This document shows positions 45,392-56,400 of a stretch of 64,000 bases of DNA, piece by piece. The position numbers and the translations under genes were made by a program. Within the stretch, counting starts at the first letter, position 1. Every line of letters starts with the position of its first letter. Source of the stretch: Asterias amurensis (Eukaryota > Echinodermata > Asteroidea > Forcipulatida > Asteriidae). The stretch is taken from NCBI RefSeq assembly GCF_032118995.1, contig NC_092648.1, positions 2,371,001 through 2,435,000 on the forward strand. Direction: 5' to 3'. Under the pieces are notes generated by a model. It had not been told where the DNA came from and made no database searches. It was given only the letters and a program-made list of their open reading frames with translations.

Positions 45392-45561
45392 AAGCCTGGT
45401 TCATACTTCATGCAATGCGAATTTGACGCCACAACTCTCCTTTCGCAGCGATATTCGGAAGTGAGTCGAGCAGAGTTGAACCGCTGCGAATTATTTGTTG
45501 CGAATTTGTGACGCCAACATTCGCTTCGCATGCGCATTCGCAGGAAGTATGAACCGGGCTT
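45392..45561. mobile_element. 170-bp MITE with AAGCCTGGTTCATAC ends
   Basis: The left end AAGCCTGGTTCATACTTC matches the inverted right end GAAGTATGAACCGGGCTT, and the interior repeats GCGAATTTG/ATTCGC words. Single ends of the same family occur near 49337 and at 51700-51875. Confidence 0.8.
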
Positions 45562-45984
45562 AAGTCTTCTTTCTACATTTAAGACAAAGTACATGTATAC
45601 CTTTGGTTTTTTGAAACATTCAATTGCTTGAAAACAAAAGTGTAGATGTATACATCAAAACAAACATGTGAAAATTTCAATTCAAAAGGTGGTCATTTTT
45701 TTTGAGATGATATGCCCTCTCATGATCAAATGTATGATTGGGTTGCACTTACATGATTTATGATACATTTTGATTCCATACCAAAAATCGTACATATATC
45801 TGTACATGTATAATAATGGTACTTTTGGAAAACTAACTTTTTTTGTACGTACAATTGTTTTATTATCGTGTATTTAATTATTTTTATGTTTCAGTGCTTA
45901 GGAACCCTGTATCAAGCGCTACATCACTGCATGTTATTATTATTCTTAATACATTACATAGGTCATACCATAAAACATGTAGCA
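45562..45984. other. AT-rich noncoding DNA
   Basis: Nothing recognised. Confidence 0.45.
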
Positions 45985-45988
45985 TTAA

Positions 45989-46369
45989 AGGCAGTGGACA
46001 CTATTGGTAATAACTCAGAACAATCATTAGCATAAAACCTTACTTGGTAACGAGTAATAGGGAGAGGTTGAGAGTATAAAACATTGTGAGAAACGGCTTC
46101 CTCTGAAGTGACGTAGTTTTTGAGAAAGAAGTAGTTTCCACAAATTTGATTTTGAGACCTCATATTTAGAATTTGAGGTCTCGAAATCAAGCATCTGAAA
46201 GCACACACTTTTGTGTGACAAGGTGTTTTTTCTTTCATTGTTATCTCGCAACTTCGACGACTGATTGAGCGCAAATTTTCACAGAGTTTGTTATTTTATG
46301 CATATATATTGAGGAACACCAAGTGAGAAGACTGGTCTTTGACAGTTACCAATAGTGTCCAGTGTCTTC
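45989..46369. mobile_element. TTAA-type MITE, near full length
   Basis: TTAA at 45985-45988, left end AGGCAGTGGACACTATTGG, right end ACCAATAGTGTCCAGTGTC; the right TTAA is mutated. Central hairpin GAGACCTCATATT/AATTTGAGGTCTC. Confidence 0.85.
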
Positions 46370-46502
46370 CAAGACTCAACGTGAGTCTACTCTTTCAATC
46401 ACAACTTTGGCCCCTTGTTATACATACTGTTTTCAGGCAGATAATAATTAAAGAAAAAAAACCCTTGTTAAACTTACTGTTGTTATGAATTCATTACTGC
46501 TA

Positions 46503-46703
46503 AGACTTGTGGACAAGTCGTTAGTGGTCCCACGCGGTGAGACAGTCGAGTTGTGGCAGTGCTCTCGCGCGAACTGCTGGTTGCCCGACTTCTACTCCGA
46601 CCGTAGTCGTGGAGGCAGTAGTCTCACGGAGCCAGCAGTCTCTCGCGGGGAGAGTTGGAACGCTATCGTCGCGACAGACATTTAACGACTTGTCCACAAG
46701 TCT
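46503..46703. mobile_element. 201-bp foldback element with GC-rich core, TSD GCTA
   Basis: The ends AGACTTGTGGACAAGTCGTT and AACGACTTGTCCACAAGTCT are perfect complements, and GCTA flanks both (46499-46502 and 46704-46707). The core is about 60% GC with further TCTCGCG/CGCGAGA-type pairing, very unlike the surroundings. It lies just downstream of LCLAT1. Confidence 0.85.
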
Positions 46704-46931
46704 GCTACCACTTTGATATTATTTTTTAGTTAATAAAACAATTTCCACTGTAATTAGTACCAGATCAAACCTGCGATCATTCACATCTCGTGATTAATTC
46801 TGGCTTTTCTTGCCGATAAAAAGATCTTTGTGAGATGATTGTCCTGAGTATACAACAACAACTGACTAAACAAAATATTCCACACAAGTTCCTCTTCCTT
46901 TCTAACTCTAACTATCACAACTGCGAGTGCT

Positions 46932-46937
46932 TTTATT
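46932..46937 (-). terminator. AATAAA hexamer just after the LCLAT1 stop codon
   Basis: The minus strand reads TAA, three bases, then AATAAA. If this signal is used, the 3' UTR would be only about 15-30 nt. I see no other AATAAA on this strand before the inverted-repeat element at 46503-46703. Confidence 0.4.
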
Positions 46938-46939
46938 TT

Positions 46940-47430
46940 TTACCCGTAGTATCTCCGACACGACGACATTATAATGCTTTCCACTCCACCGTTTACAACA
47001 AGCTGGTACGTGCAGAAACAAGGAACGATGACTAGGAAACACCACGCTACAGAGGAGTTCATTAAAAGCCACACCACAGCAACTAAGAACAGCATCCAGG
47101 AGACCAGCGCCATGTATAGAATCATTCGTCTAGATCCCTCAGACTCCTGGCAAGCTTTAGGCAATCCGTCCCCTTCACATCCGGGGAGTAGCAACCGACT
47201 CTTGTCCCCAGTGTAAAACGCCTCCAGCGCCGTTTCCTTCTCCTGCCATCTCTCGACGCACCAAGACTCTAGATTTTCCTTTGTGGATGGGAGGGACGAG
47301 TTGGAATGTTTCCTGATGTGGAACCCTACTTTGGACGGCAGCGAGCCGAAGATAAAGTTAAACTCCCCGAGCTCGGGTATCGTGTCTGGGTAGGTGACTG
47401 TCACATCATATAGACTGTCGAGAAGATTTT
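46940..47430 (-). CDS. LCLAT1: LCLAT1 terminal coding exon 6
   Basis: It follows the acceptor CTGTTTTAG and encodes residues 214-376, ending at TAA 46942-46940. It contains LYDVTVTYPDTIPELGEF, corresponding to the conserved D-I-T-V-x-Y-P block after the catalytic domain, then WCVERWQEKE and two hydrophobic segments likely to span the membrane. An AATAAA hexamer begins three bases after the stop codon. Confidence 0.9.
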
Positions 47431-50400
47431 CTAAAACAGATGATATTTTAAAACATAAATTTATAATTATATATGATTTGAGCCATTGCATGGTGAGGTA
47501 TCAATAAATATTTGGTTTCCGATAACACAATGTGTGTATCTACTTGCCAGGTAGAGTTTGTTCTTAAGAAAACTGTCTTGCTATTTATTCTATTACACTA
47601 GAAACCAATTTAAGAACTGACTCCGCGGTAGTGCAGTTTATAATAATCCTATAAACTAAAGCAGAAGTCCAAGCCAATTTTCTACACCATCCACCAAACT
47701 AGTAGTTAAAAGACAGTTCTTTTCAGAACTGACAAGTCTCCCGTGGTATTAGAATATACAGCAAGACAGTTCTCTTAAGAACAAATTCTATCTGGCAAGT
47801 AGGTACACACATGGTGTTACCGCAAACCAAATATATATATCATAGAGATGATAGGCCTGGAGCTTAGAGAGGGCAAGGCCATTTTCATTTTGCAAATGGC
47901 ACTTCTGTAAGAAAAGTAAATGGGAAACTTTTATAGGGGCACCAAGGCCAAGATCAGGACATCGGAGGCCATGACCTTTATGTTTTCCCTGTAGTTCCAA
48001 GCCTGATAATTATTAAATCTCTGAATTAAGAAGGGAACAAGAGCTTTTTAAGCCTCTGTCACTAAAACAATTTTGTGCTTATTGAGAAAGCCATACATGT
48101 ACTCCAATAAAGCTTCAAGAGTTTCCAGAAGGGGCACCAAGGCCAAGACCAGGGCAATGGAGTTCCAGGCCTAATAATGATTCAACCTCTAAATTGAAAA
48201 GGTAACGAGAGCTTTTCAAGCATCTCCCACCATAAAGCTTCAAGGGGTTTCAAAAGGGGCACCAGGGCCAAGACCAGGGCAACGGAGGCAGTTGGTGTAA
48301 TAGGAGACGTTTGAGACGCTTGGTGGCAGCAGACTTACCAGGTAAAATCCATTGTTCTCTGTAATGTGCGCATCCTAAGAACTACCTAAACAATGGACAT
48401 TTACCTGGTAAGTCTGCTGCCACCTAGCGTTCAAAAGTCTCCCATTCAAGGCCCGATATAAAAGTTGCACTTACTTTGTCTAAGTTCCTGTGTGAGAAAC
48501 ACAAATCCTGTGGTCCTTGGATGTAAGCAATAATTATATTCCGGACGGTTACTCTTCTTGGCAAATTTATTGCTACTCTCCTTTGTTTTCATGTCAAAAT
48601 TTGTGCCTGCAATTCAAACAGAAAGTGAAATTGTTTTCATATACTCTGTAGAGACTAATTGGCAGTTTTCTCTAGGAATGTGAAAATGAAACTAAATACA
48701 ATGTACATGTTTAATATTGATCCTGTTGTATACTTAGGTTGCAGTAACACCATGTGTATATCATCTACCTGCCGAGTAGATTACATATGTTCTTGAGAGC
48801 TTGTCTTGCTATTTATTACAGTAGTATCAATAGCGTACGTATCTACCAACAATTTGCTCAAGGCGCTGAGTACATACATTTATACAGAAAGATAGACTAT
48901 TGAAATTATGAATTCTTAGACCCAATTAAATAGCACCTTATTATGGTGTACAAGGTGCTACTGTGCATCCAGCAGCCACAGCCAAGAACACCAGAGCGAA
49001 CCCCTTCTCTTTTCGATAAGTGCACTGGGTTCTTTTACATGAGTTAAATAACACATGGGACCAACGGCTTTACGTCCCGTCCAAAGGACAAAGCAAAGGT
49101 TAAGTGTCTTGCTTAAGGACACAAGTGTCACGACTGGGGCAAAGTAGATTTATCGGAATTCAAGAGACTGAAAAGAAATCCCTTACTGTCTGAGCAATCA
49201 ATATCATCCACCGCAGTTTTAAAATGGTAGATCATTAACCATGTCAGCCTGCAATATGATATCATATGAAACACATCTCTTTGGTTTCAAATAGTTGGCC
49301 AGCTCACTGGAAAAGGAGTAAAAGTGGAGGACGGGCTAAACCTGGTTCATACTCCCTGCCACATTGAATGCGAAGTGAGTTACATGAAACAAACAATCTG
49401 GAACGTGCTGTTTTCCAAAGGGGTATTCGCTTCACTTTCACAATTCCAGGCTTTAGCAATTAAACAAGGAAGTTTAAAGGGAAGGTGTTTGGTAGTCACT
49501 CTTGAAGTTTATGGCAATAAAAACTTACTTGGTTAGATAAGAAGCCTACAGTAGCTTTAGATAGTATAAAGCAATTTGGAAACATTTCACTAGAAAGGAT
49601 GGTAAATCAATCTTTATTGAGCAAATCAATATTAAACAAAATATCAATAGGCATAGGTTAAGCCCAGGGGTCGATTTCACAAAGGTAGTCCTAACTTAGG
49701 ACTAGTCCTAAGCAATGCTAAGAGATAGGACTGGTCCTAAGTTAGGACCAGTAACTCATCCTAACTTAGGACTGGTCCTATCTCTTAGCATTGCCTAGGA
49801 CTAGTCCTAAGTTAGGACTACCTTTGTGAAATCCACCCCAGGTCATTTATCATGGTCAACCACAAAGTTGGCCATGGTAGAGTGCAGGGCAGACAAAACA
49901 AGATAAATGCGAGACATAACACCGAGTGCAACCAAAATAACTTAACTTCGAAGAACAAAAACTACAGATGCAGGTGAGGTTGGTCAGTAGACCCCCAAAA
50001 TAGTTCGTGGCGAGCATTCCATTATGCTGTAGCTACAGAGGATGGCAATTCTACTAAGTTCCTTTTTGAGAGACTAAGGAGCTTTGGTTTTAGTGAATCA
50101 GCAAATGTCTGAAATCCTAGAAGTGGTTTCAGGAGTGACCAGACCACGTGAACCAATTTCAATGCAGGTGATGTTGCAATTCTATCCATTTTGTGAGATG
50201 TCGGCTACCAGGTTTGGGGTATTTTTGGTGTTTTCGTTCATGAGCCTTGGATATGTTTTGTTCAAATGGCACTGTCAGTTCAACTAGATGGACGTGTTTT
50301 GTTTGGGTATTGTGTAGTTGTGTAAAAACATATCAGTTTTTATGCCCCAAATCTGATTCTGAGAAGTGTTTCTGTCGGATACTTTTCTCAGATTGTGTAT

Positions 50401-53400
50401 TCATAGGGATTATTCTTCCTGTGTGGACATGACCGCTCCGGATTTTCGCAATATCTCAAAAACGTGAAGTGTAACCAGGCTTTAGAGATTCAAGAAGGGA
50501 GTTTGAGACATTCTAATTAGAAGTGTCATGGCAGAGTGGTTTCTGATCAGCAGAGTATGAGTTCGAATCCCCAGCCGTGACACTCGTGTCCTTCAAACCC
50601 ATTGCTTCCTCCTTCAGAGGGGACGTAAAACCATTGGTCCCGTGTGTTGTGTAACTCACAAAAAGAACCCAGTGCACTTATTGAAAAGAGAAGGGGTACG
50701 CCCCGGTGTTCCTGGCTGTGGCTGCTGAATGCGCTGTAGCACCTTGTAAACCATTACACGGTATGCTACGGATTAGGTCTCATAGCTCAAAAAACTTTGT
50801 CCCACTCACCTTGCAGTAAAAATACTTGGCACTTTGGAAAAGCGCATTATAAATACAGTTAATATTATTATTATTATAAGTACCTTCTGGGAATATAAGA
50901 AACTGTCCCTTGTAGCGGAGAAGCCCATAGTACTCCAGGAGAGCCGACAGCCAGGGTTTGTCCGTATCCCATCGTCGCCTTAGAAAGATGTAACAAGCAA
51001 TCTGCATTGCCCATCCTGAAATAATTGACAATATTAAAAAACAATAATGATAATATGTGAGAGTAGATCTGTTAGAGAATGTGGCGCATTTGAGAACAGC
51101 GAGGATCCTGCTGCCGTTTGCAACAACCTCTTCCTAACTTAGGATTAATTTTAGGACTTAGGATGAGTCCCAGCCTTGTACTGTAACATGTACACCTTAA
51201 GTTTAATCCTATTTTAGGATTAGTTACTCGTCCTAACTTGAGATAGGATTATTCCTAGCGTTTCATGAAATTGGCTGCTGAGAAAGCATTTTGAGGTTCG
51301 GCTCATGACAAGATCGACGTCTGAAATCAAGGAGCTCTAGCTCGTCCAGTCCCTCTTAACTGTTTCAGTCGTCGAACTTTTCATGTACTTAATTCTGAAT
51401 TTGGTTCGACGCGATTCTGGAGCTTCTGTATGAAATGGGTGTTACTTGAGCAGGACGTGAACCAACGACAGCCAACTTAACATACCTGTGCTCAACCAAC
51501 TAAGCTATCCAGATATCCTTGTTAGGTGGTGCAAGTCAGAAGCCATATAAAAAGTCTCAGGTGATCCCCAGGCTCCCGCTTCCCATACTGTATTGTAAAC
51601 CTTGGTGTGATCCCTGGCCACACGACAGCTGACCATTGTATGGTTTCTGACTGTCACCTCTGGAGGAGATATTGACTGGTTTATAAAATACTTCCTGCAA
51701 ATGCGATAAGAATATTGAAGCCACAAATTGGCAACAAATTGTTCGCAACAGTTGAGCTGTGCTCAACTCCTGCGAAACCTTCGCTTGGAAAACAGGGCTG
51801 CAACATCAAAATTCTGATCGCATTGGCGTAATGCAAGAAGTACTTGTATGAACCGGGCTTAATAGAGAGACCAACATAAGGCTAGATAGCTCAGTTGGTA
51901 TAGAGCCGGTACTTTAATCCGGAGGTTGTTGGTTCAAGTCCCGCTCCAGTCACTTTGTCTTTGTTCAAAACCAAAACTACTTAATTACAATCACACTGAC
52001 CGAATCCAGGCATGAACTTGGGATCACTCTTCAAGATAATCTTCTCTGTGCGTAAATTGCTCTGACGATGAAGGACCAGCCAGAAGAACATCCAATCAAG
52101 ACGTGTGCGGTGATTCATGATGATTATACTGCCCTCGTTGGCAGCGACTGTGTCGCCCGTCATCGATACTGTTACACCAAACACTATTTCTGTGTCACAA
52201 ATGATTACAGGAAAAATGACCCATGAATGTTGCAAGTTTTAAAAAAGAAATTAAAGTTTAATTAATTTAAATTAATTTTGGGGGTTGAACAAAGAATTGA
52301 CTAGAGTGGGATTTGAACCAACGTCCTCCGGATAATCTGGAGGTCGTTGGTTCGAATCCCACTCTAGTCAATTCTTTGTTTAACCATCCGGAGGTCGTTG
52401 GTTCGACTCCCACTCTAGTCAATTCTTTGTTCAACCCCAAAATCATTTCAAAATTTACCCAGTCAGTTTCCCTTGTGGTTTATACTGATAATTAAAATTA
52501 AAGTGGACAAAATGACAAACGTTTAAAATCATTCTAGGATACAAATATATTCTTTCAATGAATTCCTACAGAAATTAATTACAACCAGTGAACATAAAAT
52601 ATATAATATATGTAAAAATGAAACATTTAAAATACAACTTCAAGAATATAAACCATACATACAATTTACACAATGTACTTAATGTTAGAAAGATAACCAG
52701 GACAGGAATTACATACATACATGTAGTAGCCACAGAAGCCTTTGGCCCCTCAGTTGCCCTGGTCTTGAACTCCATGCAGCTTCCAGACCAGGAACTTCAT
52801 CTTTGAGAGGGCAAGGCATTTTTCATTTTGCAAAAGGCCCTTCCACACATTTGTGTGAAACTTTTGAAGGGGCACAAAGGCCAAGAAAAGAGGCATTGGA
52901 ATCCATGTCCCCTGTGGCCTTAACTTTACTGTAGGCTTTCCCATTGACTTCCCCAGTTGAAGTGTCCTTTGAAAATAAAAAAATTAATGGCCTTGCCGCC
53001 TCAAAGATGAAACTCCTGGTCTGCATAACTTTTACATGAAGCACTTGCAAATTATCAAAAAATGCCTCAATTTCTTAAAGCTGTTTAGTCAAAAACTTGC
53101 CTATATTGAGTAAATCTTCTCAACAAAAAAATAAGTGACCAGTCACAAGTAACTGGTTTCTAGGCTGAGCAGATTTTTGTGCTTAACAGCTTTGTAAAAT
53201 ACTGGATTTCAGATACTGGTAATGATTAAAATAAAGAGGTATCCAAAAAGACTTACCCATTAATGCCTGAATGATGCCAATCAGCGACGAACATGAAACA
53301 AAAAGAGAAGAAAAAACATTTCATAAGACAACATTTTGGTTTGGTATAAATGAAACCAACAGTGTTGTTCTTTTGATAAAAATGTAAGCGAGTGCCTAAT

Positions 53401-56400
53401 GATTACATGAGTAAAACTGAACAAAAATCAGCTTTATAATAAGGGAATCAAGTTGCTGTCATGTTTATCTATTTGCTTAAATGATACCTGTAAATGGCAG
53501 AAAGTTACAGTTGGATATTAAATAAATTAATGAAAATAAAAAACAGGACTCTAGTATACTATGCTGGAAAAGTATCAGTGTATGGGTAAAACACAATTGT
53601 TGCTCTCTCAAGATTAAAATGGGCTAGTAGAAGCTTTCCCATCTTTTAGTCCTTAAAACTCTGCTCTTGAGAAATCACATACAAAAAATTGAATAAATTA
53701 TGTTGGTACACGATTTCTCTCTGTTCACAGATGTTTGCAAAAGAATATTTTTCAAGGAATAATCGTCTTGCGAAAGAACATGTGTCAATAACCATTGCAG
53801 ATAGCTAAGTGCTATCCATAATCAGCACTACATGTACAGCATCAAGAAATGTTTGCTTTTAAAAAAGTATTTGATTTTACTTTCTTGTGACTTAAAGGTA
53901 GGGTCATACGCATTTTTGTAAGGACAATTATACAGAGAGATAAATAAAAGTCACCAGTGAGAGTTTTAGCTGAATACAATGTCTTCTTGCTGAGAAAACA
54001 GCAACAACAAATGCAAGATCTGACAATTACAAACCGGGAGTTTCAATTTTGAGAGAGCATGGCCTATTTTCATTTTTTATTTGCAAAGGGCACATCCATT
54101 GAATAACTTTGAAGTCTATTGGAAACTTTTGAGGGGGCATTTAGTTAGGCAAAGACCAGGAGCAACAGAGGCAATGGTCTACGTCACCTACGTATATATA
54201 TGATATCCCAGGCCTGAAATAGCACCAACAATAATGTCATGCAGTTACTGCAATCCTAGCAACAACAATAAATTCATGTAGGCCTACATGTGTAGTTAAC
54301 TGCTATCCTAAATAACAAAACATACAAAATTAACAGTTCATTTGCAACAAAATTTAAAGGCAGTGGACACTATTGGTAATTACTCAAAATAATTATCAGC
54401 ATAAAACCTTACTTGGTAACGAGTAATGGGGAGAGGTTGATAGTATAAAACATTGTGAGAAACGGCTCCCTCTGAAGTGACGTAGTTTTCGAGAAAGAAG
54501 TAATTTTCCACGAATTTGATTTCGAGACCTCAAGTTTAGAATTTGAGGTCCCGAAATCAAGCATCTAAAAGCACCCAACTTCGTGTGACAAGGCTGTTTT
54601 TTATTTCATTCATATCTCGCAACTTCGACGCCCAATTGAGCTCAAATTTTTCCAGGTTTGTTATTTTATGCATATGTTTAGATACACCAAGTGAGAAGAC
54701 TGGTCTTTGACAATCATGACAATTACATGTACCAGTAGTGTCCACTGTCTTTAAGCTACTTTAGTTTCTGATTTTTTTGCCAATTTAAACTAGGCAGTAT
54801 GCTCTGTCTAGTCAAATAGCTGCTAGCCTCACAAATATGGCCACTCTTGATACACCACTACAAACAACTGGGCTGGCTTTCACAAAGCACTCAGTTCATC
54901 TTTAATTGTCAATATCACCATGGTGATTTGCACTGTGAGATCACACATTGCTAAGCAATTAAGATTGATTCACAAATAAGATCAATCCTAGCCCTTTGTG
55001 AAATCAGCCCCAGGTTGCCCTGTGACAAAGCAAGTCTTGAGCATTAGTAAAATCTACAACAAGTGAAGGCCATCTAATGTACGTATGCGATGGTGTACAT
55101 GTACGTCTTGGCAGAGAACTTCAAAATATTCAACCATAAATTACTTCCCTCAACCCAGGTGTACAAATTGAGATATAATCTATCAGGCTCAAGTTGGTTA
55201 AAGGCATTGGACACCTTTTTTAACTGTCAAAGACCAGTATGCTCACTTGGTGTATCCCAAAATAATAACAACAAATCTGTGACTCATTTGTGTTCTACTT
55301 ATTTTGGCTAAGCAGAAAATATTTAAAGCCATTGGACACTTTCGGTAAACAGTATTGTCCAAGGCCCACACTTCGTGTATCACAACTTGTATATAAAATA
55401 ATAAATCTGTGAAAATTTAGGCTCAATCAGTCATCAGAGTCGGGAGAAAATATCGGGGAAACCCGCCCGTGTTTCACCGTGTCATGACATGTGTTTAAAA
55501 TAAATCCGTAAATCTCGATATCGAGAATTGATATTGTTTGAATGTTTCCTCAAAAAGTAAAGCATTTCATGGAATGATATTTCAAGAGAAGTCTTTCACC
55601 ATTACCTTCTGTAAACCCTGTAAGTTATTTGTAAATCTGTGAACTTTTAATTTTTTTTATAATAATAATATAATAAGCTAGCATTTATAAAGCGCCTTTT
55701 CCATGAGTTACAAAGCGCTTGGATATGTCCAACACAGATCAAAAGTCAAAATCAAAGACAAAACAAGTGAGTCTTTAGAAATTTCTTGAATGAATCAACT
55801 GAGCTTGCTTTTCTGCAGCTATCAGGAAGTGAGTGCCACAGAGCTGGGCCTGCATTTGAGAAGGCTCGGTCTCCTGCACTAGTGCTTGTCCTATGCTCAG
55901 TGAGAAGGTTGCGTGAGGAAGAACGCAGCATGCGTGATGCTTGATGTTGCTCAAGCCTTTCACAGATCCGAAAGCAGCTCCAAGAAATTGGGCCCTTGTG
56001 AAGACCTGTAGCACTAATACAGTAATTAGTGTAAAGCCATTGTCAGTAAAGCCATGGAGCGACCTTGCTCTGTGGAATGGCGTAATTAGTCAAAGTCTTA
56101 TGCCTCATTTCATTTCCAATTTATTTTCAACCAACAGGCTTCCTTTATCATCAGATTGTAAATAATGACAAGCCACAACAATACCAATAACATAATTGGT
56201 TTTTGCAGTAGAAGGAACTGTCAACTAATGAGCAATTATTATAATCGTCAATAGTCCTTTTCCACCTCTGAAGCAAAACATAAATTTGTAAAAAAAACCT
56301 CAAAAACTCTACATTATGTATTCAAGTTACTAGAGAACATAGATAGTCTTATATAGCGCACGTATCTACCAAACAAGGTACTCAAGGCACTGAGTATATA

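Noticed and set aside
46940-47491. AGPAT5 or LPGAT1 instead of LCLAT1
   Set aside because: The N-terminal FFGSVF..GP.LPLMF, the LHPRTTGF block and the end of the protein fit LCLAT1 better than the other AGPAT-family members I can recall.
51880-51952. A functional tRNA-Lys gene
   Set aside because: The anticodon loop lacks one T, one acceptor pair is mismatched, and related partial copies lie nearby, so it is better seen as a retroposed tRNA-like repeat.
55775-56014. A 79-residue minus-strand protein
   Set aside because: It is a shifted frame over the LINE tail; the real LINE frame is the one ending at 55752.
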